This document shows, one piece after another, positions 17,430 to 25,321 of a DNA stretch of 42,508 nt. The DNA comes from an uncultured Mycoplasmatota bacterium. GTDB taxonomy: Bacteria; Bacillota_I; Bacilli_A; RF39; UBA660. The notes below the pieces were generated by a model. It worked only from the letters and a program-made list of their open reading frames with translations. It searched no databases and had not been told where the DNA came from. Location: assembly GCA_900554615.1 (NCBI GenBank), contig USIB01000005.1, forward strand, positions 1 through 42,508. The letters are read 5' to 3'. Made by a program: the position numbers and the translations under genes. Within the stretch, counting starts at the first letter, position 1. Each line of letters starts with the position of its first letter.

Positions 17430-17545
17430 TATTTCCCGGGAAATAAAATATAAAAATGAAGACAAAAAGGCTTCATTTTTTACATTAAAGACCTTAGGCT
17501 TTAATGTACACTGAAAGATATAATATAGCTCGAAGTGAAAAAAAA
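17430..17545 (+). repeat. Hairpin-cluster element A with Noc-type site, at the gyrA 3' end
   Basis: Order on +: palindrome ATTTCCCGGGAAAT (17431-17444); hairpin ATGAAG/CTTCAT (17456-17476, loop ACAAAAAGG); hairpin TACATTAAAG/CTTTAATGTA (17481-17508, loop ACCTTAGG); weaker hairpin AG/CT (17516-17530) followed by CGAAGTGAAAAAA. Same order as element B at 33.4 kb, and its tail matches element D. Read on the minus strand the first hairpin is followed by five Ts, so it may also terminate gyrA. Confidence 0.75.
17431..17444. promoter_or_regulatory. Noc-binding-site-type palindrome 1
   Basis: Exact ATTTCCCGGGAAAT, the consensus bound by the ParB paralogue Noc (nucleoid occlusion) in Bacillus; flanked by T and A to give a 16-bp palindrome. 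Part of element A. Confidence 0.85.
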
Positions 17546-17550
17546 GAAAG

Positions 17551-20076
17551 TTATTCACTTTCCTTTTCACTATTTTCATCAGTTATATTATCTTCACTAA
17601 CTTCCTCTCTATCAACAATAGAAGTAGAACTAACAATACTATCCTCTTTTAAATTAATAAGTTTAACACCTTGGGTAACCCTACTCATCGTAGAAATCTT
17701 ATCAACAGCCAATCTAATAATAATACCAGAATCAGTAATAATCATTAAGTCTTTACTATCATCAACAGTCTTAAATGATACAATAGAACCATTCTTTTCA
17801 GTAATATTAACGGTCTTAACACCTTTACCACCACGATTAGTAATTCTATATTCATCAACAGGAGTCTTCTTACCATAACCCTTTTCAGTAATAACAAGTA
17901 CATACTCATTAGGTTCAACAATTTCCATACCAACAAGTATACCACCATCAAGATTAATACCTCTAACACCAGAAGCACCTCTACCCATAATTCTAACAGC
18001 ATCCTCATTAAATCTAACCATTCTACCATTAGAAGAAGCCATCAATATCTCATCATTACCAGTAGTCTTCTTAACAGATACAAGTTCATCATCATCTTTT
18101 AAAGTAATAAACTTCTTACCATTATTCCTAATACTATCAAATTCAGATATATCAGTCCTTTTAATTAAACCGCTTTTAGTAGCAAATACCAAACATTTGT
18201 ATTCATCATCATTAGATATCTTCAATAAAGAAGTAACTTTTTCATCTTTATCCAAAGATAATAAATTAATAATAGGTAATCCCTTAGATTGTCTACTATA
18301 TTCAGGAATCTCATAACCCTTAATTCTATATACTTTACCCCTATTAGTAAACATAAGAATATAATCATGACTAGTAGCATTAATCAAATGCTCTACAAAA
18401 TCCTCTTCATTAGTAGCCATACCTTTAACACCCATACCACCTCTATTTTGAGTTTTATAAGTATCAGCAGGTAATCTCTTAATATAACCCTTATTAGTTA
18501 AAGTAATAACAACATTCTCAACAGGAATTAAAGATTCATCTTCAATATAATCAATAGCAGTCATATCAATATGTGTTCTTCTCTCATCAGCATATTTATC
18601 TTTAATTTCAAGCATTTCAGTCTTAATAACTTCAAGAATTTTCTCTTCACTAGCTAATATTTCTTCTAATTCCTTAACTAATTTCTCAAGTTCAGCAATC
18701 TCTTCTTCAATCTTAGATTTTTCAAGTCCAGTAAGTCTCTTCAATCTCATATCAAGAATAGCTTGAGATTGAACCTCTGATAAAGCAAAATTAGACATAA
18801 GTCCAGCTTTAGCTTCATCGTCATCAGCAGACTCTCTAATAATCTTAATAACTCTATCAATATTATCAAGAGCAATCTTTAAACCATCTAATATATGTAA
18901 TCTATCTTTATATCTCTTTAAATCAAATTGACATCTACGATAAATAACATGTTTCTGATGATCAATATACTTCTCAATAATCTCTCTTAAACCAAGTGTT
19001 CTAGGACTTCCATCAACAAGCATTAAGAAATTAATACCATAAGAAGTCTGAAGTTGCGTATGCTTATATAAGTTATTTAAAACAACATTAACATTAGCCT
19101 CTTTCTTAACATCAATAACAATCTTAATACCCTCTAAAGCCGATTCATCACTTAAATTAGAAATACCATCAATAACCTTATCCCTAACAAGTTCACCAAT
19201 TCTTTGAATCAAAGCCTTCTTATTAACTTGATATGGAAGCTCTGTAATAACAATTCTGTGCTTATTATGAGCTTCTTCTACAGTAGCCATACCTCTAATA
19301 GTAATAGCTCCTCTACCACTCTCATATGCCCTTTTAATGCCACTATTACCAAGAATAACACCAGCAGTAGGAAAATCAGGTCCCTTAATATATTGCATAA
19401 GTTCAGTAACAGTAATCTCTGGATTATCAATATAAGCGACACATCCATCAATAACTTCACCCAAGTTATGTGGTGGAATATTAGTAGCCATACCAACAGC
19501 AATACCCATATTACCATTAACTAATATATTAGGAAATCTGCTAGGTAAAACAACAGGTTCCTTTCTCTGGCCATCATAATTTTCCGAAAAATCAACAGTA
19601 TCCTTATTTAAATCTCTTAAAAGTTCCATCGATATCTTAGCAAGTCTAGCTTCAGTATAACGACTAGCAGCCGCTCCATCACCATCAATAGAGCCAAAAT
19701 TACCATGTCCATCAACAAGTGTATGTCTATAAGTAAAATCCTGAGCCATTCTAACCATAGATTCATAAATAGCAGAATCACCATGTGGATGATAATGACC
19801 CATAACGGCACCAACAGCATTAGCGGATTTTTGATATTTCTTATCAGGAGTCATACCTTCTTCATATAAAGTATATAAAATTCTTCTATGAACAGGTTTA
19901 AGACCATCTCTAACATCAGGAAGAGCTCTAGCAACAATAACACTCATTGAATAATCAATAAAAGAATTCCTCATTTCGTTAACAATATTAACTTCTACTT
20001 TTTTATCTCTCTCGTGATTATTATCTTCTCCCATATCTTCTATATTTAAATTTTTTTCTACATTCTTATCTTCCAT
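17551..20076 (-). CDS. gyrA: DNA gyrase subunit A
   Basis: 841 aa from the second of two adjacent ATGs (20076), six bases after AGGAGG; the first ATG (20079) is only three bases away. Breaks and rejoins DNA for negative supercoiling with GyrB. Visible: SVIVARALPDVRDGLKPVHRR, GDSAIYESMVRMAQ, catalytic Tyr in AASRYTEARL, and a coiled coil (~435-480). GyrA-box-like QNRGGMGVKG begins the six-bladed C-terminal beta-pinwheel, which has further RGG repeats. Ends in an acidic Glu/Asp/Ser tail. 8 bp after gyrB, one operon. Confidence 0.97.
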   Translation of the reverse strand: MEDKNVEKNLNIEDMGEDNNHERDKKVEVNIVNEMRNSFIDYSMSVIVARALPDVRDGLKPVHRRILYTLYEEGMTPDKKYQKSANAVGAVMGHYHPHGDSAIYESMVRMAQDFTYRHTLVDGHGNFGSIDGDGAAASRYTEARLAKISMELLRDLNKDTVDFSENYDGQRKEPVVLPSRFPNILVNGNMGIAVGMATNIPPHNLGEVIDGCVAYIDNPEITVTELMQYIKGPDFPTAGVILGNSGIKRAYESGRGAITIRGMATVEEAHNKHRIVITELPYQVNKKALIQRIGELVRDKVIDGISNLSDESALEGIKIVIDVKKEANVNVVLNNLYKHTQLQTSYGINFLMLVDGSPRTLGLREIIEKYIDHQKHVIYRRCQFDLKRYKDRLHILDGLKIALDNIDRVIKIIRESADDDEAKAGLMSNFALSEVQSQAILDMRLKRLTGLEKSKIEEEIAELEKLVKELEEILASEEKILEVIKTEMLEIKDKYADERRTHIDMTAIDYIEDESLIPVENVVITLTNKGYIKRLPADTYKTQNRGGMGVKGMATNEEDFVEHLINATSHDYILMFTNRGKVYRIKGYEIPEYSRQSKGLPIINLLSLDKDEKVTSLLKISNDDEYKCLVFATKSGLIKRTDISEFDSIRNNGKKFITLKDDDELVSVKKTTGNDEILMASSNGRMVRFNEDAVRIMGRGASGVRGINLDGGILVGMEIVEPNEYVLVITEKGYGKKTPVDEYRITNRGGKGVKTVNITEKNGSIVSFKTVDDSKDLMIITDSGIIIRLAVDKISTMSRVTQGVKLINLKEDSIVSSTSIVDREEVSEDNITDENSEKESE

Positions 20077-20086
20077 CATAAACCTC

Positions 20087-22003
20087 CTATATATCCAAAT
20101 TCTCTACAGATAAAGCATTATCCTCAATAAACTTTCTTCTAGGTTCAACTTCTTCACCCATAAGTAATTGGAATGTTTCATCAGCAAGAATAGCATCATC
20201 CAAAGTAATTTGTTTTAGTATTCTCTTCTCAATACCCATTGTTGTTTCTCTAAGTTCTTCAGGATTCATCTCTCCTAAACCTTTCATTCTACCAATTTCA
20301 TACTTTGTATTAACAGGTAAAGTAGCTATATACTCATTTCTTTCTGTCTCATCAAGTACATACTTAATATTTTTACCATGTTTAATTGAATATAAAGGTG
20401 GTTGTGCAGCATATATATGACCATTCTCTACTAATGGCTTAAAATATCTATAAAATAAAGTAAGCAATAATGTTCTAATATGTGCTCCATCAACATCAGC
20501 ATCAGTCATAATAATTATCTTATAATATCTTAATTTAGATATATCAAACTCTTCACCAATACCAGTACCTAAAGCCGTAATCATTGTTCTAATCTCTTCA
20601 TTAGCAAGAATTCTATCTAATCTAGCTTTCTCTACATTAAGTATTTTACCTCTAATAGGAAGAATAGCTTGCGTAATAGGGTCTCTTCCCATCTTAGCAC
20701 TACCAGCAGCAGAATCTCCCTCTACAATAAACATTTCTGATATAGTAGCATCTTTAGAAGAACAATCAGTAAGTTTACCCCAATAATTAGTAATTTCAAG
20801 TCCACCTTTTCTTCTAGTTAACTCTCTAGCCCTTCTAGCCGCTACTCTAGCTCTAGCAGCAGTCATCGATTTCTCTATTATAATTTTAGCATCATTAGGA
20901 TGTTCCATCAAAAATCTATCAAATGCCTTAGCAAATATACTAGCAGCTACTTTTCTAACCTCACTATTACCAAGTTTAGTCTTAGTTTGTCCCTCAAACT
21001 GAGGTTCAGGTACTTTAGCAGATATAATCATTGTTATACCTTCTCTAACATCATCACCACTAAGAGGTTCATCATTATCTTTAAGTATTTTATTTGCCTT
21101 AGCATAATTATTAATAATTCTAGTTAGTGCAAGTTTAACACCATCTTCATGAGTACCACCTTCAGGAGTAATAATATTATTAACAAAAGAGTAAACAGTA
21201 GCATTATATCCATCATTATATTGAAGAGCAACTTCTATTGAAATATCATTTTCCATACCTTCAACATAGACAATATCTTCATGAATAGGAGTCTTATTCT
21301 TATTTACATAAGCAACAAACTCTTTAATACCACCTTCATAAACAAAAGTATCAGATTCTCCTGTTCTATCATCCATAAGAATAATTCTAAGTCCTTTATT
21401 TAAGAAAGCAAGTTCCCTAGTTCTAGTCTTTAATGTCTCATAATTAAAAGTCGTAGTTTCTCTAAATATTTCATCATCAGGCATAAAAGTTACTGTTGTA
21501 CCAGTTCTATCTTCACTACATTCTCCTATTACCTTTAAAGGCTCTACAGTATGTCCACCATTAGCAAACTTTATATAGTGAACTTTTCCCTCTTTATAAA
21601 CAGTTACTTCTACCCATTTACTAAGAGCATTAACTACTGATGCACCAACACCATGTAATCCACCAGATACTTTGTAGCCACCACCACCAAATTTACCACC
21701 AGCATGTAATACTGTATACACTGTCTCAACCGTAGATAATCCTGTCTTAGGATGTACTTCAACTGGTATTCCTCTACCATCATCCTTAACAGTAACAGAA
21801 CCATCTTTATTAACAGTTATTTCAATATCATCACAATATCCTGCTAAAGCTTCATCAATAGCATTATCTACTATTTCCCAAACTAAATGGTGTAATCCTT
21901 TCTCACTAGTACTACCTATATACATACCAGGTCTTTTTCTCACTGCTTCAAGTCCTTCTAATACTTGAATATCCGAAGCATCATAATGTTCATTACTATT
22001 CAT
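20087..22003 (-). CDS. gyrB: DNA gyrase subunit B
   Basis: 638 aa, standard Bacillus length. GHKL ATPase domain with VDNAIDEALAGYCDD, DDGRGIPV and the lid GGLHGVGASVVNALS. Transducer domain, then TOPRIM with EGDSAAGSAKMGRD and the metal site DADVDGAHIRTLL; ends after PRRKFIEDNA. Supplies ATP hydrolysis to gyrase. Follows recF by 19 bp in the conserved recF-gyrB-gyrA order; start behind GGAAGGTGATAG. Confidence 0.98.
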   Translation of the reverse strand: MNSNEHYDASDIQVLEGLEAVRKRPGMYIGSTSEKGLHHLVWEIVDNAIDEALAGYCDDIEITVNKDGSVTVKDDGRGIPVEVHPKTGLSTVETVYTVLHAGGKFGGGGYKVSGGLHGVGASVVNALSKWVEVTVYKEGKVHYIKFANGGHTVEPLKVIGECSEDRTGTTVTFMPDDEIFRETTTFNYETLKTRTRELAFLNKGLRIILMDDRTGESDTFVYEGGIKEFVAYVNKNKTPIHEDIVYVEGMENDISIEVALQYNDGYNATVYSFVNNIITPEGGTHEDGVKLALTRIINNYAKANKILKDNDEPLSGDDVREGITMIISAKVPEPQFEGQTKTKLGNSEVRKVAASIFAKAFDRFLMEHPNDAKIIIEKSMTAARARVAARRARELTRRKGGLEITNYWGKLTDCSSKDATISEMFIVEGDSAAGSAKMGRDPITQAILPIRGKILNVEKARLDRILANEEIRTMITALGTGIGEEFDISKLRYYKIIIMTDADVDGAHIRTLLLTLFYRYFKPLVENGHIYAAQPPLYSIKHGKNIKYVLDETERNEYIATLPVNTKYEIGRMKGLGEMNPEELRETTMGIEKRILKQITLDDAILADETFQLLMGEEVEPRRKFIEDNALSVENLDI

Positions 22004-22022
22004 TTTCTATCACCTTCCTGCA

Positions 22023-23123
22023 TCAAATTATTTCCCGGGAAATAATTTTACCATTTTTTATCTTATAAACATTAGCCTTTTTTCTAATTTTTTCCTCTAT
22101 ATTTTCAATATCCGTAGTAGTCACTATCGTTTGTACTTCATTACTTAAATACTTAACTATATTATTTCTTTTAGTAATATCAAGTTCACTAAAAATATCA
22201 TCAAGAAGTAAAATAGGAGTATCAGATAAAACATCCGTAAATAGTTTAACCTCTGCTAATTTAAGAGCAAGAACAGCACTCCTTATTTGTCCTTGAGAAC
22301 CATATAAAGATAAGTTTTTACCACCAAGTTCAAAAAAATAATCATCTCTATTTGGTCCTAAGAAAGTTGATTTATACTGAATTTCTCTATTCAAATTACT
22401 TCTTAACTTATCTTTAAATAAATCCTTATCAAAACCATCAATATTTGAACTATAAACAAGCTTCAATTCCTTAATACCAGTTATAGAGTAAAAAATATTA
22501 TCAATATACTTATTAACCAAGTCAATATATTTTTTTCTATAATCATAAATATTTAAAGATAAATTAATATATTTTTCATCAAGTACATCCAAATAATCCA
22601 TATCATTTTTCTTATGAATATCAATTATCTTCAAGAATTCATTTCTTTGTCTTAATAGTAGATTATAATTACTCAAATTAGACAAATATATCTTATTTAT
22701 CTGACTAATTTGAATATTAAAATACTTTCTTCTAGACATAGGACTATCTTTAAAAATCCTAATACTATCACTACTAAAAATAATAACATTAAGTTTAGAA
22801 ATATAATCACTTAATTTTTTTATCTCTTTTTTATTTATTTTAACAATTTTACCTGCTTCACTAATTAATACCTCTAATTCATCAAAAGAAGTATTATTAT
22901 TTAAACTTCCTTTAACTAAAGAATATCTACTGTCAAACATAATAAGATTCTTATCATTTATAGACAAAAAAGATTTCGTAACAGCAAGTACATAAATAGA
23001 TTCAAGTAAATTAGTTTTTCCCTGAGCGTTATCTCCTATTATAATATTTAAATTATCATTAAAATCTAAAATAAGTTCATCGTAATTACGATAATTTTTC
23101 AAATACAATTTTTTTAATTTCAA
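22023..23123 (-). CDS. recF: DNA replication/repair protein RecF
   Basis: 366 aa. SMC/Rad50-like ABC ATPase for single-strand gap repair, working with RecO/RecR. Walker A GDNAQGKTNLLES, signature YGSQGQIRSAVLALKLAE, Walker B LLLDDIFSELD. The start is a TTG at 23123 that aligns with the family N-terminus (KKLYLKNYRNYDE). The ribosome site is weak, but an 8-codon ATG frame upstream ends overlapping this TTG (TTGA), suggesting coupling. The last codons (IISREII) are written by a Noc-type palindrome. yaaA, usual between dnaN and recF, is replaced by a comK-like gene. Confidence 0.97.
   Translation of the reverse strand: MKLKKLYLKNYRNYDELILDFNDNLNIIIGDNAQGKTNLLESIYVLAVTKSFLSINDKNLIMFDSRYSLVKGSLNNNTSFDELEVLISEAGKIVKINKKEIKKLSDYISKLNVIIFSSDSIRIFKDSPMSRRKYFNIQISQINKIYLSNLSNYNLLLRQRNEFLKIIDIHKKNDMDYLDVLDEKYINLSLNIYDYRKKYIDLVNKYIDNIFYSITGIKELKLVYSSNIDGFDKDLFKDKLRSNLNREIQYKSTFLGPNRDDYFFELGGKNLSLYGSQGQIRSAVLALKLAEVKLFTDVLSDTPILLLDDIFSELDITKRNNIVKYLSNEVQTIVTTTDIENIEEKIRKKANVYKIKNGKIISREII
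22030..22043. promoter_or_regulatory. Noc-binding-site-type palindrome 2, inside the recF 3' end
   Basis: Exact ATTTCCCGGGAAAT flanked by T and A. It forms the codons for the last residues before the recF TGA, so the site is superimposed on coding sequence. No hairpin cluster accompanies it. Confidence 0.8.
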
Positions 23124-23187
23124 TTTAAAGTCATTTTCTTGCTCATAATTTCACCCAACTAATTTCATGTACCCCTATACATATATA

Positions 23188-23193
23188 ATTATA
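23188..23193 (-). promoter_or_regulatory. Extended -10 promoter for recF-gyrB-gyrA
   Basis: Minus strand TGATATAAT: TATAAT with an upstream TG and no good -35. The word TTGGGTGAAAT occurs just upstream of it and again just before the short leader frame (rc near 23150 and 23199), a possible operator pair. Confidence 0.5.
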
Positions 23194-23209
23194 TCATATT
23201 TCACCCAAA

Positions 23210-23245
23210 ATTAAAAGGGGAAAAACACTTTTTCCCCTTATTTTA
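23210..23245. terminator. Terminator between comK-like gene and recF
   Basis: AAGGGGAAAAA (23215-23225), loop CAC, TTTTTCCCCTT (23229-23239), with T-rich flanks on both strands. Separates the comK-like transcript from recF. Confidence 0.75.
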
Positions 23246-23289
23246 TAAGACAATTTAGATAATACTTTAACCTTTTTTTATCTACTCTC

Positions 23290-23340
23290 CAAGCCATTGT
23301 CTTGAAGTGCTATTTTTAGACAAAAATTGTCTAAAAATAG
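23290..23340. repeat. Two hairpins in the comK-recF gap
   Basis: CAAG/CTTG with loop CCATTGT (23290-23304), which fits the AGAC...GGCT hairpin pattern on the minus strand, then a perfect 14-bp stem (23310-23323/23327-23340, loop AAA). Lone relative of the clusters elsewhere. The 280-bp gap (23124-23403) holds nothing else I can support beyond the recF promoter and terminator. Confidence 0.5.
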
Positions 23341-23403
23341 AGTATCATCCATACTTATCATACATAAGCATAAACTCTATACATCTCTATCATTCCAAAA
23401 TAA

Positions 23404-23865
23404 TTATTTTTCAGAAACTTTTTTCATTATAGACCTAAGATATTTCTCGATTTTAATACATCTAGTAATTTGATTATCAATAGTAGAATAAGAAACATCA
23501 ATATTAATTTCTTTTCCACCAGAAAAATAAATCTTTGTATAACCATTTTCCTTAACATACCTATCAATATTATTGTAAGCAATCCATATACACTTATTAG
23601 AATTAGGCGCACAGGTTGGAAAAAAGATAAGCATATTATAAGGTGAAACTACAATAGGAGTCTTAATATAGTAATTAAAAACATCTATAATAAATTGTCT
23701 TTGCATATTGTAAGAATTACCATAAAATCTACATCCATATTTAAGTAAATCTAAAGATTTAATATTCAAATCAATTTCCTCATCTTTACTAATTAAGAAA
23801 GTTCCATTTTCTTTTCTATATGAGGTAAAACATAAAACATCATCATTAACAACATAGTTTCTCAT
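23404..23865 (-). CDS. comK: ComK-family competence transcription factor
   Basis: 153 aa. The central region tracks Bacillus ComK block by block: GCRFYGNSY (ComK CRFFGSSY), IKTPIVVSPYN (KPPIMVDPSN), LIFFPTCAP (FLFPT), IWIAYNNI (GWISHVHV), YFSGGKEINIDVSYST (FSNGKTMELPISYNS), DNQITRC (ENQVYRT). ComK activates DNA-uptake genes. This protein lacks the ~40 C-terminal residues of Bacillus ComK, which include the FMLYPK motif bound by MecA for ClpCP proteolysis. Strong AAAGGGGG ribosome site. It stands where yaaA normally sits. Spo0A-like boxes overlap its promoter. Confidence 0.85.
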   Translation of the reverse strand: MRNYVVNDDVLCFTSYRKENGTFLISKDEEIDLNIKSLDLLKYGCRFYGNSYNMQRQFIIDVFNYYIKTPIVVSPYNMLIFFPTCAPNSNKCIWIAYNNIDRYVKENGYTKIYFSGGKEINIDVSYSTIDNQITRCIKIEKYLRSIMKKVSEK

Positions 23866-23908
23866 AAAATCCCCCTTTCCACATATAAAAATATGTACCT
23901 GCTATTAA

Positions 23909-23947
23909 ATCATATGAGAATGTCGAAAAATGTCAAATATTGTCGAA
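23909..23947 (-). promoter_or_regulatory. comK promoter overlapped by three tandem Spo0A-box-like repeats
   Basis: Minus-strand promoter TTGACA (23931-23936), 16 bp, TATGAT (23909-23914). On + the words TGTCGAAAAA (23921), TGTCAAATAT (23931) and TGTCGAAAAA (23941) repeat every 10 bp. TGTCGAA is the canonical 0A box; the middle degenerate copy is the -35 itself. Bound Spo0A would be expected to repress or gate this promoter. An ACATAT/ATATGT inverted repeat (23881-23896) follows downstream. Confidence 0.75.
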
Positions 23948-24024
23948 AAAATGCAAAAAAATAAAAAAAGACCCCCTTTTCACATAGAAAAAAGAGATTT
24001 TAAATAATAAAACTATATTTTTAC

Positions 24025-24047
24025 ATATCAACAAATTCTGTTGATAT
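24025..24047. other. Inverted repeat of DnaA-box-like words after dnaN
   Basis: ATATCAACA and TGTTGATAT with a 5-nt loop, just beyond the dnaN terminator. The arms resemble the relaxed DnaA box TTATCAACA. Could be a back-up terminator stem; function uncertain. Confidence 0.4.
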
Positions 24048-24048
24048 A

Positions 24049-24072
24049 TAAAAACCCTCGAGTATCGAGAGT
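24049..24072 (-). terminator. Intrinsic terminator of dnaN
   Basis: Minus strand ACTCTCGA, loop TAC, TCGAGGGT (one G-U pair), followed by TTTTT, six bases after the dnaN stop. Confidence 0.8.
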
Positions 24073-24077
24073 TATAA

Positions 24078-25193
24078 TTAACAAGTCTTAATAGGTAATA
24101 CAAGTTGAATTAAAGAATCATCCTCATTATTTTTAATAACAATAGGAGAACTATCATTATTCATACATAAAACAATCTTTTCTTTATTAAAACTTTTAAT
24201 AGCATCAAGCATAAATTTTGAGCTAAATGAAATATCTATACTCTTATCAGATTCAACATTAATTTTTTCCTCTACTTTACCTATTTCAGGACTATTAGAA
24301 GAAATCATAAGTTCATTTTTATTCAAAGATAATTTAATAGTATTCTTTTCTCTATCTGAAGTAAGTAAACTTGCTCTGTCAATCATATTATATAAATCAT
24401 TAAATGAACACTCAAGTAATATATTAAAATTATTAGGTATAATATCACTAGTAGTAGGATAAGTACCAGAAAGTAACCTAGACAAAAATACAACATTGTC
24501 ATATTTAAATAAAACTTTATTACTAAATAAATGTAATTCTAAAGATTTCTCATCATCATCTAACATTTTTGTAAGTTCAACCAAGTTTTTTCCAGGAATT
24601 ACAATATTAATATCATTTTCATCACTTTTATCTATTTTAACTAGCTTTCTTGCTAATCTATAAGAATCTGTAGCAATAACATCTAATTCTCCATTATTAA
24701 TTCTAAAATTAATACCCGTAAGAAGTGGTCTAGATTCACTTTGAGATGTAGCAAAAACAGTTTGATTAATTATATCTTTAAAAACTCCATTATTAATAAT
24801 TATTGGTTCTTTTGTTTCATCTAAATCTAAATTAGGAAATTCATTAGGATTTATTCCATTTAAATTAAATTCTGTATTATCAGTACTTACAATCATTTTA
24901 AATCCATCAATAACATCTATTGAAATATCAGTATTTGGTAGTTTTCTAATTATTTCTACTATATACTTACCACCAATAACTATACTACCTACTTCATCTA
25001 AGCTAGTTAACTTCTCTTTTGGGATAAATGTTCTAATTGATACATCGGTATCACTAGCATACAAATATAATCCATCCTCTTTTAAATCAAATTTTATTCC
25101 TGTAAGTATAGGAATTAGATTTTTCGTAGATATTGCTCTAGCAGTATTATTTAAACTTTCTAATAATATTTCTTTTTTTACAACTAATTTCAT
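24078..25193 (-). CDS. dnaN: DNA polymerase III beta sliding clamp
   Basis: 371 aa, three repeated clamp domains. Visible: ARAISTKNLIPILTGI, YIVEIIRKLP, LLTGINFRINNGELDVIATDSYRLARK and the C-terminal SPIVIKN...QLVLPIKT, which ends in the classic clamp tail. Tethers PolC to DNA; the QLSLF tail of the PolC piece at 38.8 kb is a typical clamp-binding motif. Follows dnaA across a 128-bp gap with DnaA boxes. GAGGATGAT precedes the ATG. Confidence 0.97.
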   Translation of the reverse strand: MKLVVKKEILLESLNNTARAISTKNLIPILTGIKFDLKEDGLYLYASDTDVSIRTFIPKEKLTSLDEVGSIVIGGKYIVEIIRKLPNTDISIDVIDGFKMIVSTDNTEFNLNGINPNEFPNLDLDETKEPIIINNGVFKDIINQTVFATSQSESRPLLTGINFRINNGELDVIATDSYRLARKLVKIDKSDENDINIVIPGKNLVELTKMLDDDEKSLELHLFSNKVLFKYDNVVFLSRLLSGTYPTTSDIIPNNFNILLECSFNDLYNMIDRASLLTSDREKNTIKLSLNKNELMISSNSPEIGKVEEKINVESDKSIDISFSSKFMLDAIKSFNKEKIVLCMNNDSSPIVIKNNEDDSLIQLVLPIKTC

Positions 25194-25321
25194 TTTATCA
25201 TCCTCTTTCTTTTTATTAATTATTATTATTATGCTGTTGATATTGTGGAAAACTTACTTTTTTCCTTATTTTATGTACTTTTTTTATCCACAATCCCTGT
25301 GGATAACTTCAAACTTATCCA
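25194..25321. promoter_or_regulatory. Origin element in the dnaA-dnaN gap
   Basis: Exact DnaA boxes TTATCCACA at 25284 (+) and TGTGGATAA at 25298, plus TTATCCACT at 25315. An A/T tract at 25210-25232 reads TAATAATAATAAT on the minus strand, a candidate DnaA-trio/unwinding element next to TGTTGATAT and TGTGGAA. Matches the second half of the bipartite Bacillus oriC. The unwinding assignment is inference. Confidence 0.75.

Noticed and set aside
17456..17508. Mini-hairpins as ordinary intrinsic terminators
   Set aside because: Only the first hairpin in some clusters has a T-run; most tandem copies lack one and all share a constrained apex, so termination alone does not explain them.
17504..19820. 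Plus-strand open frames opposite gyrA (and similar frames opposite polA, polC, mfd, tatD, tmcAL)
   Set aside because: Low-complexity Ile/Leu/Asn/Ser shadows of strong genes, with no ribosome sites or recognisable domains.
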